A program made the translations under genes and the position numbers. Of a stretch of 64,000 nucleotides of DNA, positions 1 to 7,921 are shown in pieces; the first letter of the stretch is position 1, and every line of letters starts with the position of its first letter. Source of the DNA: OAS926 sp035503715 (GTDB lineage: Bacteria; Pseudomonadota; Alphaproteobacteria; Rhizobiales; Rhizobiaceae); the NCBI GenBank assembly GCA_035503715.1, contig DATJTE010000073.1, forward strand, positions 1 through 64,000. The letters run 5' to 3'. Under the pieces are notes generated by a model. That model made no database searches and was not told where the DNA came from. It saw only the letters and a program-made list of their open reading frames with translations.

Positions 1-127
1 GCTCCTCGATGATCGCCTTGGCTGCCGCCAGCATGCGCTCGACCCGTTCCCGGCTGCGCTGCTGGCTGGGTTCCTTCCGCCGATGGCTTCCGCCGTCTTT
101 CTCTTGGATTTCCGTCACCGCAGACAT
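1..127 (-). CDS. TetR/AcrR-family transcriptional regulator, N-terminus only (cut by window edge)
   Basis: Reading leftward from an ATG at 127-125, the first 42 codons give a charged N-terminal arm followed by RERVERMLAAAKAIIEE, the usual opening of the first helix of a TetR DNA-binding domain. The rest lies outside the window. It is divergent from the reductase at 232, and the shared 105-base gap carries direct and inverted repeats. That layout is typical of a TetR repressor controlling itself and a neighbouring reductase. The family call rests on a short stretch, so it is probable rather than certain. Confidence 0.65.
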   Translation of the reverse strand, partial: MSAVTEIQEKDGGSHRRKEPSQQRSRERVERMLAAAKAIIEE

Positions 128-132
128 TTTAT

Positions 133-215
133 GAGCAATCCTCACATTTTTCGCTTGACGGCTATAATATGAGGATTTATCACGTTCTGCAAATGCGAGC
201 AAGACTCACATTTTT
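133..215. promoter_or_regulatory. Divergent promoter/operator region with 19-bp direct repeats
   Basis: GAGCAATCCTCACATTTTT (133-151) recurs as GAGCAAGACTCACATTTTT (197-215), two mismatches and 64 bases apart, about six helical turns. AATCCTCA (137-144) is also inverted as TGAGGATT (170-177). A TTGACG at 155-160, and TATAAT at 163-168, lie between the copies. I infer binding sites for the TetR regulator encoded at 1-127. Confidence 0.5.
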
Positions 216-231
216 AACCAGGAGAAAGACC

Positions 232-1065
232 ATGCAGACCGTGAACCCAATTCTCATCCTCGGCGGTACCGGAAAGACCGGCCGCCGCATCATCGACCGC
301 CTCGAAGCTCGTAACGTTCCCGTTCGGGTCGGTTCGCGCGCGGGCACGCTCGCATTCGACTGGCACGACCGCAACACGTGGGACGCAGCGCTGGACGGCG
401 TCCGCGCCGTCTATATCTCATATTACCCGGACATCGCGATCCCCGGCGCTGAGAAGGTGGTGTCGGCGCTGATCGATCTGGCGGTGAAGAAGAATGTGAA
501 ACGGCTGGTCCTTCTGTCAGGCCGTGGCGAGGAACATGCACAGCTGACCGAAGCGTCGCTGATGCGATCTGATGCAGACTGGACGATCCTGCGCTGCTCC
601 TGGTTCAACCAGAACTTCTCGGAAGGCGCCTTCATCGATAGCGTGCTGGCCGGCGAACTGGCTGTCCCCGCCGCCGAGATCGGCGAGCCGTTCGTCGATG
701 CCGACGACATCGCCGATGTGGCGGTAGAGGTCCTCACCAGTGACGGCCATATCGGCCAGCTTTACGAGCTGACCGGACCGCGGCTTCTCACCTTCCGTGA
801 AGCCATCGCTGAGATTGCCGACGCGACCGGCCGCAACATCGCGTTCACGCGGGTGTCTGCACCGGAGTTCAAGGCGACGCTGGAATCATACGGCCTCCCG
901 GCGGAGGTCGTCTGGCTGCTCGACGAACTGTTCGTCCGCGTGCTCGATGGGCGCAACAAATATCTGACAGATGGCGTGCAGCGCGTGCTTGGCCGTGCCC
1001 CGAAGGACTTCTCCGACTACGCGTGGGAAACAGCGGCGGCTGGCGTCTGGACGACGGCCGCCTGA
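232..1065 (+). CDS. NAD(P)-binding NmrA/atypical-SDR family oxidoreductase
   Basis: A 277-residue protein opening with ILILGGTGKTGRR, the glycine-rich dinucleotide loop of NmrA-like atypical short-chain dehydrogenases. Next come the strand VRAVYISYYPDIAIPG and VKRLVLLSGRGEE. The classical YxxxK pair is not seen, so it may sense or reduce redox cofactor or quinone rather than act as a classic SDR. An upstream in-frame ATG exists at 169, but the ATG at 232 follows AGGAGAAAGACC and starts exactly at the fold. It is read with the DUF1772 gene (41-base gap) and faces away from a TetR regulator, which probably represses it. Confidence 0.8.
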   Translation: MQTVNPILILGGTGKTGRRIIDRLEARNVPVRVGSRAGTLAFDWHDRNTWDAALDGVRAVYISYYPDIAIPGAEKVVSALIDLAVKKNVKRLVLLSGRGEEHAQLTEASLMRSDADWTILRCSWFNQNFSEGAFIDSVLAGELAVPAAEIGEPFVDADDIADVAVEVLTSDGHIGQLYELTGPRLLTFREAIAEIADATGRNIAFTRVSAPEFKATLESYGLPAEVVWLLDELFVRVLDGRNKYLTDGVQRVLGRAPKDFSDYAWETAAAGVWTTAA

Positions 1066-1106
1066 TCCCAACCAATCTCAATCAATCAAATCTCAGGAGA
1101 ATGAAA

Positions 1107-1574
1107 ATGCTTATCCCCATCGCAATCTTCGCGGCAGCGCTCGGCAGCGGCCTGATGGCCGGACTGTTCTTCGCCTACTCGACTTCCGTCATGCCGGCAC
1201 TGGCGCAAATGCCCAACGGCCAGGGCGCGACCGCGATGAACATCATCAACGTCGTCATACAGAACCCACTCTTCCTGTCGGTGTTCATGGGCACCGCCTT
1301 GCTCAGCCTGCTGCTGGTCGTCGCGGTGTTCACAGGCATGACCGTCAAACCGACGTGGGTGATCCTCGGCGCGGCGCTTTATCTGATTGGCAATATCGGC
1401 ATCAGCTTCGCCATCAACATTCCCCTGAACAACGAACTGGCGGCGATCAATCCTGGTTCGTCGAACGGCGCACAGATGTGGGCCACCTATTTGAACCGCT
1501 GGGTGTTCTGGAACCACGTCCGGGCCGCCGCCTGCCTCGCGTCCCTTGCAGCCTTCATCGTCGCCCTTATGTAA
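1107..1574 (+). CDS. DUF1772 (anthrone-oxygenase-like) membrane protein
   Basis: 155 residues with four predicted membrane helices, roughly 4-26, 51-75, 84-105 and 135-155. The layout, with WNHVRAAACLASLAAF near the end, matches the DUF1772 family, some members of which are called anthrone oxygenases. AGGAGA at 1095-1100 is six bases from the ATG at 1107; the ATG at 1101 touches the ribosome site and is less likely. It probably shares a transcript with the reductase upstream and the small glycine-zipper gene 25 bases downstream. The substrate is unknown. Confidence 0.75.
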   Translation: MLIPIAIFAAALGSGLMAGLFFAYSTSVMPALAQMPNGQGATAMNIINVVIQNPLFLSVFMGTALLSLLLVVAVFTGMTVKPTWVILGAALYLIGNIGISFAINIPLNNELAAINPGSSNGAQMWATYLNRWVFWNHVRAAACLASLAAFIVALM

Positions 1575-1599
1575 ACCGGTACCAGTCAGAGGAGTTCTG

Positions 1600-1761
1600 A
1601 TGAAAGACCAATATGGGCAAATGGCCGTCGGCATGGCTGTCGGAGTAGCTTTAGGCGCGGCAGTCGGTACCGCGATGGACGACGTCGCCATCGGCATCGC
1701 CATTGGAATTGCATTGGGCGCCGCGGTCGGCGGCGCCCTGCTCGCCTACAAGAATCGGTAG
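1600..1761 (+). CDS. Small glycine-zipper membrane protein
   Basis: A 53-residue protein consisting almost entirely of repeated small-residue helices (VGMAVGVALGAAVGTAM and IGIAIGIALGAAVGGAL) with a short charged hinge (DD) and a KNR tail. This is the glycine-zipper pattern of small membrane proteins. GAGGAG lies just before the ATG. Its stop is one base from the stop of the convergent Rdx gene, leaving no room for a terminator between them. Function is not known; position suggests it belongs with the reductase/DUF1772 pair. Confidence 0.65.
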   Translation: MKDQYGQMAVGMAVGVALGAAVGTAMDDVAIGIAIGIALGAAVGGALLAYKNR

Positions 1762-1762
1762 G

Positions 1763-2071
1763 TTACTCGCCGGCCACCTTCGCCTTGCGGTCGGAATGAC
1801 CTAGATTCCGCTCGGGGTCGAACACGTCACGCACCAGCTGCTTCAGTCGCGCGGCATCCGGAAAGCCACCGTCGCGCTTGCGGTCCCACACGAGCACGTC
1901 GTTGCAGGTGATCGTGAAAACGCCGCCGGTGCCAGGCACCAGCGTGACCTCGCCGAGCTCGTTCCCGAAGGTCGAGAGAAGCTCTTGCGCCATCCAGCCG
2001 GCGCGCAGTAGCCAGGCACACTGCGTGCAGTAGGTGATGCGGACAACCGGCTTCGGCGCAGCCTCGTTCAT
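1763..2071 (-). CDS. Rdx (SelT/SelW/SelH) family protein
   Basis: 102 residues with the thioredoxin-like Rdx signature: ITYCTQCAWLLRAGWMAQELL, a CxxC redox pair close to the N-terminus, then GGVFTITCNDVLVWDRKRDGGFPDAARLKQLVRD. The family are bacterial selenoprotein W-like proteins with Cys in place of Sec and a proposed thiol redox role. The ATG at 2071 overlaps the yebC stop by one base (TGATG), so the two are translationally coupled; a GTG one codon earlier is possible. Confidence 0.85.
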   Translation of the reverse strand: MNEAAPKPVVRITYCTQCAWLLRAGWMAQELLSTFGNELGEVTLVPGTGGVFTITCNDVLVWDRKRDGGFPDAARLKQLVRDVFDPERNLGHSDRKAKVAGE

Positions 2072-2820
2072 CACGCGGCCGAGAGTTTCGCCAACGTTGC
2101 CTCATCAACCTCGAAGTTCGCGTAGACGTTCTGCACGTCGTCGTCGTCTTCGAGCGTCGCGACCAGCTTCATCAGCGACTGCGCGCGCTCTTCGTCGACC
2201 GGCACGTTGTTCTTCGGCTTCCAGATGATCTTCGCCGACTCGGACTCGCCGAGCGCTGCTTCCAGTGCCTTCGACACGTCGTTGATGCCTTCGAAGCTGC
2301 AATAGATCGTGTGGCCTTCCTCGTCGGATTCCACATCGTCGGCGCCGGCCTCGATCGCCGCTTCCATGACCTTGTCGGCGCTCGCGGCCGAAGCCGGATA
2401 ATAGATTTCGCCGACGCGATCCCACATGAAGGCGACCGAATTGGTTTCGCCGAGCGCGCCGCCGGCCTTGGTGAAAGCCGCGCGTACATTGGACGCCGAG
2501 CGGTTGCGATTGTCAGTCAGCGCCTCGACGATTAGCGCCACGCCACCTGGACCGTACCCCTCGTAGCGCACCTCGTCGTAATTCTCGGTGTCGGCGCCGG
2601 CGGCCTTGTTGATGGCGCGCTGGATATTGTCCTTCGGCATGGACTCCGCCTTGGCCGCCTGCACGGCGAGCCTCAGCCGCGGATTCATCGCCGGGTCGGG
2701 CAAGCCCATCTTCGCCGCAACCGTGATTTCGCGTGCGAGCTTGGAGAACATCTTCGACCTGACCGCATCTTGGCGGCCCTTGCGGTGCATGATGTTCTTG
2801 AACTGTGAATGGCCGGCCAT
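2071..2820 (-). CDS. yebC: YebC/PmpR/TACO1-family DNA-binding regulator or translation factor
   Basis: 249 residues, the usual family length. It starts MAGHSQFKNIMHRKGRQDA, followed by the conserved RLRLAVQAAKAESMPKDNIQRAI and YEGYGPGGVALIVEALTDN, all hallmarks of YebC. Members have been described as transcriptional regulators and as factors that ease translation through proline stretches. In many Hyphomicrobiales yebC lies just after the TIGR00282 phosphoesterase; here about 6 kb of other genes separate them. The Rdx gene follows with a one-base overlap. Confidence 0.95.
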   Translation of the reverse strand: MAGHSQFKNIMHRKGRQDAVRSKMFSKLAREITVAAKMGLPDPAMNPRLRLAVQAAKAESMPKDNIQRAINKAAGADTENYDEVRYEGYGPGGVALIVEALTDNRNRSASNVRAAFTKAGGALGETNSVAFMWDRVGEIYYPASAASADKVMEAAIEAGADDVESDEEGHTIYCSFEGINDVSKALEAALGESESAKIIWKPKNNVPVDEERAQSLMKLVATLEDDDDVQNVYANFEVDEATLAKLSAA

Positions 2821-2991
2821 GGCACTCCCGTCATTTCGGCTGCTTTTCGAGGATGGGGCGGCTTATAATGAAATCGGCAAACCCCGTCCAGAAGGGGCTT
2901 TTTGCCTGTTCTCGCGCGATTGTGACGAGCCAAATCGACAGCGCCCGGACAATACTGCGACCCGTGATCAAGCGCCTGTCCGGAGACTTCG

Positions 2992-3813
2992 ATGAAAGCC
3001 TTCCGCCTCGCCGCCCTGCTGATCGGGCTGACGGCGCCTTCCCTGGCGCTGGCGCAAGATGACGATCCCGTCCCGTCCAAATGCATGGCGATCGCGCAGG
3101 CGCTGCCCGGCGTCACCTACGCCGGCTATGCACCGACGCCGATGCCGGCGCAGACCTTCGTCGACGGCGACGTGACAATCACCTATGCCGGCCATTCGAC
3201 CTATATCATCGAAACCCCGGGCGGCGTTCGCATCGCGACCGATTTTTCCGGCGTTTATGGCCATACGCCGCTGCCGCGCATCGTGACTATGAACAAGGCG
3301 CATCGGACCCATTACAGCGATCATCCTGACCCCGGCATCGAATATGTGCTGCGCGGCTGGAATCCCGAAGGCGGTCCAGCCAAACACGCGCTGGTCGTCG
3401 ATGACGTCTATATCCGCAATGTGCCGACGGACATTCGCTCATGGGGCGGCGATCTGGAGCGCGACGGTAATTCCATTTTCGTCTTCGAAGTCGCGGGCCT
3501 CTGCATCGGCCATCTCGGCCACCTGCACACCAAGCTCAATGACGCGCAATATGGTGCGATCGGCCGCCTCGACATCCTGATGGTGCCGATCGACGGCGGC
3601 ATGACGCAATCGCTCGGATCGATGACCGAGATCACCGAGCGGCTGTGGTCGTCGATGATCCTGCCGATGCATCGGCATTCGACCCCGATCGGCGAGTTCC
3701 TCGGCATGATGGGCGAGGGATTTGAAGTCGATTTCCGCAACGAGCGATCGCTGAAAGTGTCGATCAGATCGCTGCCGAACCGCCCGACCATCGTCATTCT
3801 CGCCGGGGTATAA
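2992..3813 (+). CDS. Secreted MBL-fold (UlaG-like) metallo-hydrolase
   Basis: 273 residues with a signal peptide (residues 1-20, cut after LALAQ), so probably periplasmic. The core ITYAGHSTYIIETPGGVRIATDF is the start of the UlaG/MBL-like beta-lactamase fold. NKAHRTHYSDHPD matches the metal-binding HxxxDH loop in position but not exactly, and GHLGHLH and LMVPIDGG supply further expected ligands. GGAG sits five bases before the ATG. It stands alone between yebC (divergent) and an MFS gene. The substrate cannot be told from sequence. Confidence 0.75.
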   Translation: MKAFRLAALLIGLTAPSLALAQDDDPVPSKCMAIAQALPGVTYAGYAPTPMPAQTFVDGDVTITYAGHSTYIIETPGGVRIATDFSGVYGHTPLPRIVTMNKAHRTHYSDHPDPGIEYVLRGWNPEGGPAKHALVVDDVYIRNVPTDIRSWGGDLERDGNSIFVFEVAGLCIGHLGHLHTKLNDAQYGAIGRLDILMVPIDGGMTQSLGSMTEITERLWSSMILPMHRHSTPIGEFLGMMGEGFEVDFRNERSLKVSIRSLPNRPTIVILAGV

Positions 3814-3981
3814 TTTCGGTAGGCGGCGAGCGCCTTGCGACGCCTGACGCGGCGCTAATTCCTCACGCGCCGGCCGGCCCGGAAGAATCGCGCCATCATT
3901 GTAACTCTCACCCTCAGCCCCACTCGCCCTAGGTTGCTCGTGCATAGCCGCGAGCAGCGGCAATCGAGCTAGGAGGCTAAG

Positions 3982-5199
3982 ATGTCTGAACACGTACCTC
4001 AGGGCGGCCCGTGGTCGATCTCGACCTGGCTGTCCGTCGTCTCCCTCACCTTCGGTAGTTTCGCGCTGATCAGCAGCGAGCTCCTGCCCATGGCGGTGCT
4101 GACGCCAATGGCCGCCGATCTCGGCGTCACGGAAGGTGCGGCTGGTCAGGCGGTAACCCTCACGGCCCTTTTTGCCGGCATCGCAGCCCCGACAGTGGCG
4201 CTGATCATCGGCCGCATGGACCGCAAGCTGATCAATCTGGTCCTCTGCGCCCTGGTCGTTGCGTCCAACATTTCGGTCGCCTTTACCTCCGATTACTTCG
4301 TGCTGCTTGCCGCCCGCGTGCTGCTCGGTGTTGCCATCGGCGGTTTCTTCGCGCTTGCCGGCGCGACCGTGGTCAGGCTCGTCTCCATGGAAGATATGGG
4401 CAAGGGCATGTCGATTGTCTTTATGGGCCTCTCGGCAGGACTTGTCGTCGCTCCGGCGCTCAGCACCTTGATAGGCGAAGCTTTCGGCTGGCGAGTTGCA
4501 TTCATGGCTGCCGCCGGGGCGGGCTTGCTCGCGCTGCTGTTGCAGGCCGCCTGCTTGCCCCGCGTGCCGGCTACGAACGCAACAAGCCTTTCGAGCCTGC
4601 TTGGCCTGCTGAAGCGGCAGCCTGTGCGGGTGGGACTGGTCGTGGGGCTGCTCTTCTTCGGCGGCGAAGTCTGCGGCTTCACCTTCATGCGGCCTTACCT
4701 GGAGAACGATGGCGGGCTTGATGCGACGTCCATCGCCGCGGTTCTCCTGGTGCTCGGTCTTGCCAGCCTGGCTGGTAGCGCCATCGCCGGCGTGTTCGCC
4801 GACCGCATGCTGCGCGAGGGCTTCGGGGCCACGTTCCTGGTGCTGGCCATCGCCACGATCGGTCTGATGACGCTTGGCGGCAGCTATAGTGCGGTTCTTG
4901 TCTTTGCAGCCGCGTGGGGCATCGCCATCGGCGCAGGTCCGGTGATGACCCAGACATGGATGGGTCGCGCTGCGCCAGATGAACTCGAAGGCGTCGGCGG
5001 GCTCTTTCTGGCGGTCATTCAGCTCGGCGTCACCTTGGGCGCCATCGCTGGTGGTATTGCCGTCGACTTCTTCGGGACCAGCGCTCCGCTCTATGTGACC
5101 GCGGCCTGTGCCCTGCTTGCGACTGCGCTAATTGCCACACAACGGGCTCCCGATGGGGCTTCGCAAAACACTGATCTGGTGCCGGCCCCCGCGGAGTGA
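3982..5199 (+). CDS. MFS transporter, AraJ/drug-efflux type
   Basis: 405 residues with about twelve hydrophobic helices. It contains the DHA1-type opening GSFALISSELLPMAVLTPMAADLGVTEG, the loop-2/3 motif GRMDRK and a second-half ADRMLREG. These match the AraJ/YdhP branch that exports sugars, arabinose derivatives or drugs. The ATG follows AGGAGGCTAAG. The next gene (DUF899) is read in the same direction 52 bases on, and could be co-transcribed. Confidence 0.85.
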   Translation: MSEHVPQGGPWSISTWLSVVSLTFGSFALISSELLPMAVLTPMAADLGVTEGAAGQAVTLTALFAGIAAPTVALIIGRMDRKLINLVLCALVVASNISVAFTSDYFVLLAARVLLGVAIGGFFALAGATVVRLVSMEDMGKGMSIVFMGLSAGLVVAPALSTLIGEAFGWRVAFMAAAGAGLLALLLQAACLPRVPATNATSLSSLLGLLKRQPVRVGLVVGLLFFGGEVCGFTFMRPYLENDGGLDATSIAAVLLVLGLASLAGSAIAGVFADRMLREGFGATFLVLAIATIGLMTLGGSYSAVLVFAAAWGIAIGAGPVMTQTWMGRAAPDELEGVGGLFLAVIQLGVTLGAIAGGIAVDFFGTSAPLYVTAACALLATALIATQRAPDGASQNTDLVPAPAE

Positions 5200-5251
5200 G
5201 GGGCCGGCATCGTCCAGGTCGAACGCTGTCCATCAACCACAGGAGATAATG

Positions 5252-5998
5252 ATGTCTCGAGACGGAACGGATTTTGCAACTCCTGAGATCGTCGATCGCG
5301 CCACGTTCCACACGCAATTGGACGCGCTGCGCGCGCGGGAGAAGGCCCACATGAAGGAAGGGGACGCAGTCGCCGCGGCGCGCCGCCGGCTGCCGATGGT
5401 TAAAGTCGATGGCGCCACGCCGCTCATCGGCGAAAATGGGCCGGCGACTTTGCTGGACGCTTTCGAAGGGCGCCAGATGCTCATCGCCTATTATTACATG
5501 TGGTTCGACGGCAAGCCGGCGCCAAAGCAATGCGAGGGTTGCACCTTCTTCACGACGCAGGTGCGCGAGCTCTCCCATATTCACTCCCGCGACGTCACAT
5601 ACGCTACCTTCAGCCAGGGATCGTATGAGGAGAGCGTGCGATACCGCGACTTCATGGGTTGGCAGATGCCCTGGTACTCGGCCCAGAAGTCACTAGAGAC
5701 GCTGCTCGCCGGCCGCCGTATCGGAATGATGCACCTCGTTTGCTACTTGAGGCGCGGGGCCGACGTGTTCGAGACCTATTGGACGACCGGTCGCGGCGTC
5801 GAGGCGATGGACAACAGCTACCGTCTGCTCGATCTGACCGTCTATGGCCGGCAGGAGGATTGGGAAGATTCGCCCGCCGGCTGGCCAAAACACTGGGGCG
5901 AGACCAACCATCCGTTTCGCCGCGACGGTCGGCCCATTTCTCAATGGGCTCGCTTGGAGGCGGGGTATTCGGACGATTTGGGAGCAAATCGCGCCTGA
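5252..5998 (+). CDS. DUF899 thioredoxin-like family protein
   Basis: 248 residues with DUF899 signatures: ARREKAHMKEGD-type N-terminus (here RAREKAHMKEGDAVAAARRRLPMV), YYMWFDGKPAPKQCEGCTFF with a CxxC pair, YATFSQGSYEE and the C-terminal VYGRQEDWEDSPAGWPK. The family has a thioredoxin-like fold and no assigned reaction. Two ATGs abut; 5252 is six bases from AGGAG, whereas 5249 is only three, so 5252 is preferred. It faces the RidA gene tail to tail, and no terminator hairpin was seen in the 126-base gap. Confidence 0.85.
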   Translation: MSRDGTDFATPEIVDRATFHTQLDALRAREKAHMKEGDAVAAARRRLPMVKVDGATPLIGENGPATLLDAFEGRQMLIAYYYMWFDGKPAPKQCEGCTFFTTQVRELSHIHSRDVTYATFSQGSYEESVRYRDFMGWQMPWYSAQKSLETLLAGRRIGMMHLVCYLRRGADVFETYWTTGRGVEAMDNSYRLLDLTVYGRQEDWEDSPAGWPKHWGETNHPFRRDGRPISQWARLEAGYSDDLGANRA

Positions 5999-6124
5999 CA
6001 TTGTTCCTTCCTGCGCAAGACAGCGGCAGCGACCAGCTATTCCAGCAGAAGTGTGAGCGGTTCTGCGTCCGGAATTGCTGGCGCTCTGTCGCTTTGAGGG
6101 AGACAAAATTGGCGCTGTGGCGAC

Positions 6125-6535
6125 TTAGCTTCTAACGGCCGCGTCAACGACCGCTATCGCGTCGACCTCTATGAGGTAGCCTGGCGACATGATCGCCACC
6201 CCGAGAATCACATTCGCTGGTTTGTGATCTCCAAACAGCGAAACCTGCGCTTCTTCGATGATCGGAACGTGTTCATCGCGCTTATAATCGACAATGTAGA
6301 TCGTGATCTTGCAAACGTGCTCGGGCCGCGCACCTGCCGCACGGAGCGCTCGTCCGAGATTGCCGAATGCCAGGCGTGCTTGCGCCGCAAAATCATCATG
6401 CCCGACGAGCTTGCCGTGTATGTCTTCGGGCTGCTGACCTGAGACGAAGACCATTTTGGATCCCGTCGCGACGACAACCTGTGTGTACATCTCTGGAGTT
6501 GGCAGATCATCTGGGTTGATGAGTTCGAGCGACAT
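6125..6535 (-). CDS. RidA/YjgF family protein (enamine/imine deaminase)
   Basis: 136 residues. VVVATGSKMVFVSGQQPEDIHGKLVGHDDFAAQARLAFGNLGRALRAAG is the RidA core, and the C-terminal SPGYLIEVDAIAVV is the family end signature. RidA proteins hydrolyse reactive enamines/imines or related intermediates as trimers. The open frame continues upstream, but the ATG at 6535 preceded by AGGAG begins the domain; one base of uncertainty remains. It is read the same way as the ArsR gene upstream (about 120 bases) and may share its transcript. Confidence 0.85.
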   Translation of the reverse strand: MSLELINPDDLPTPEMYTQVVVATGSKMVFVSGQQPEDIHGKLVGHDDFAAQARLAFGNLGRALRAAGARPEHVCKITIYIVDYKRDEHVPIIEEAQVSLFGDHKPANVILGVAIMSPGYLIEVDAIAVVDAAVRS

Positions 6536-6658
6536 CAAAAAATCTCCTGCTTTGTTCGACTGAAATCGACATTGCCGATCGCTGCGTCGCTGACACACAG
6601 GACAATGGCAAAGCGTCTCGGCGCTGATGCGCGTCTCGTCAGCGCGTGGTGAGAACAT

Positions 6659-6985
6659 CTACTCGTCTTCCAGATCAGCCTTCAACCGATCGAGAATGCT
6701 CATCGCGTGCGCTGCGTACTCACTGATCCAGCGATCGTGTATCTGCTTGATCGGCATCGAGTTCAAATGGTTCCAGCGCTCGCGGCCCTCGCGCTTCGCG
6801 ATCACCAGATCCGCATCCTCCAGCACCTTTAGATGTTGCATCACCGTACAGCGGTCGAGCGCTGGAAATGCGTAGCAGAGCATGCCCGTCGTGCGCGGCT
6901 CATCCTTCAACGCATCGAGTATCTGTCGCCGCGTCTGGCTCGCTAACGCCTTGAAAACGCTCTCGTCATTTATCTGAGTTGACAT
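6659..6985 (-). CDS. ArsR/SmtB-family winged-helix regulator
   Basis: 108 residues. FKALASQTRRQILDALKDEPRTTGMLCYAFPALDRCTVMQHLKVLEDADLVIAKREGRERW is a complete ArsR winged helix, with recognition helix around residues 45-58. No CxCxxC-type metal site is present, so it is likely one of the non-metal ArsR regulators commonly paired with AHSA1/SRPBCC genes. Its start codon overlaps the -35 element of the divergent promoter, and a 20-base palindrome lies directly upstream, indicating self-repression together with control of the SRPBCC-VOC pair. Confidence 0.9.
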   Translation of the reverse strand: MSTQINDESVFKALASQTRRQILDALKDEPRTTGMLCYAFPALDRCTVMQHLKVLEDADLVIAKREGRERWNHLNSMPIKQIHDRWISEYAAHAMSILDRLKADLEDE

Positions 6986-7008
6986 GTTATAATTCTATAA
7001 CATATAAT
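6979..7008 (+). promoter_or_regulatory. Consensus promoter with embedded ArsR operator
   Basis: TTGACA (6979-6984), an 18-base spacer, then TATAAT (7003-7008) reads rightward toward the SRPBCC gene. The palindrome ATGTTATA-ATTC-TATAACAT (6984-7003) fills the spacer exactly. A bound repressor would block both hexamers, and the arsR start codon is inside the -35. The leftward strand also has an AT-rich core that could drive arsR. Confidence 0.8.
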
Positions 7009-7035
7009 ATCGGAATTCAAGAGGAGACTGTGGAT

Positions 7036-7533
7036 ATGTCGCTCGGATTCAGGGTTTCAGGCCGTATCGGAAAGCCGGTCGCCGACGTCTTCGACGCCGT
7101 GGTCAATCCGAAGAAGCTTTCCGGTTACTTCACTACCGTCAAAGGTGCCAGCGCACCGCTCGTCGCCGGCACGACCGTTACGTGGTGGGGCGAGGTTCCG
7201 GTCGAGGTTGATGCGGTCGAAAAAGATCGGCGCATTCTGCTCGGCTGGGACGCCACCGACGAAAAAGGAAAGCCGGCATACAAAACGGCGATCGAGATGA
7301 AATTCGAAGCGCTAGAGGACGGCGGCACGCTGGTCTCCATCGCCGAATCCGGCTGGCAGGAAGACGCGGTCGGTCTCAAGAAATCCTACACCAACTGCGA
7401 GGGCTGGACACAGATGCTGGCCTGCATGAAGGCCTGGCTCGAATACGGCATCAACCTGCGTGACGGCTACTATCTGAGCGAGATGAAGGGCGAGCCCGCG
7501 CGCGAGACCGACAAAGAAAGGAAACCATCATGA
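7036..7533 (+). CDS. SRPBCC/AHSA1-like domain protein
   Basis: 165 residues. It opens FRVSGRIGKPVADVFDAVVNPKKLSGYFTT and has WWGEVPVEVDAVEKDRRILLGW followed by GGTLVSIAESGW, the helix-grip strand order of AHSA1/START-like proteins that bind hydrophobic ligands. The ATG at 7036 follows GAGGAG at 7021-7026. Its stop overlaps the next start (ATGA), so the VOC gene is translationally coupled. ArsR plus AHSA1 plus VOC is a common bacterial set, but the ligand is unknown. Confidence 0.85.
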   Translation: MSLGFRVSGRIGKPVADVFDAVVNPKKLSGYFTTVKGASAPLVAGTTVTWWGEVPVEVDAVEKDRRILLGWDATDEKGKPAYKTAIEMKFEALEDGGTLVSIAESGWQEDAVGLKKSYTNCEGWTQMLACMKAWLEYGINLRDGYYLSEMKGEPARETDKERKPS

Positions 7534-7892
7534 GCGCGAAAATCCAGGGCGGCATCAACATCGCCATGAAAGTTCCGAGCCATCAATACGAGCAGACGAT
7601 CGCGTTCTATCGCGACGTGATCGGGCTGAAGCCATTCGAGGCCAAGGCACCGGCTGTCGGTTTCGAGCTGGGACCGAACAGGCTCTGGATCGACGAAGCG
7701 CCGCTGTTCACGCAAGCAGAAGTCTGGCTCGAATTCTTCACCGATGACCATGAAGGCGCGCTCGCGCATCTGGAGAAGGCGGGCATCACGCGCGCCGATC
7801 AGATCGAACCGCTCAGCGAAGGTTTCAAGGGGGGCTGGATCATGAACCCGGCCAACATCGTTCACATGGTGCGCACGCCGGACGCTTGGTGA
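7530..7892 (+). CDS. VOC (glyoxalase/bleomycin-resistance) family protein
   Basis: 120 residues with the single-domain VOC pattern: IAMKVPSHQYEQTIAFYRDVIGLKPF at the start, VWLEFFTDDHEGALAHLEKAGI in the middle and GGWIMNPANIVHMVRTPDAW at the end. VOC proteins act on or bind small reactive or toxic compounds and often need a metal. Its ATG overlaps the stop of the SRPBCC gene, so both are made from the ArsR-controlled transcript. Confidence 0.85.
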   Translation: MSAKIQGGINIAMKVPSHQYEQTIAFYRDVIGLKPFEAKAPAVGFELGPNRLWIDEAPLFTQAEVWLEFFTDDHEGALAHLEKAGITRADQIEPLSEGFKGGWIMNPANIVHMVRTPDAW

Positions 7893-7921
7893 GCGCGCAC
7901 AGCGCTCGACGAGATCGGCGG

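Noticed and set aside
2864..2903. TATAAT followed 13 bases on by hairpin CCCC-GTCCAGAA-GGGG and five T
   Set aside because: Could be a tiny terminated transcript or leader for the metallo-hydrolase, but no -35 and no plausible RNA length; too weak to call.
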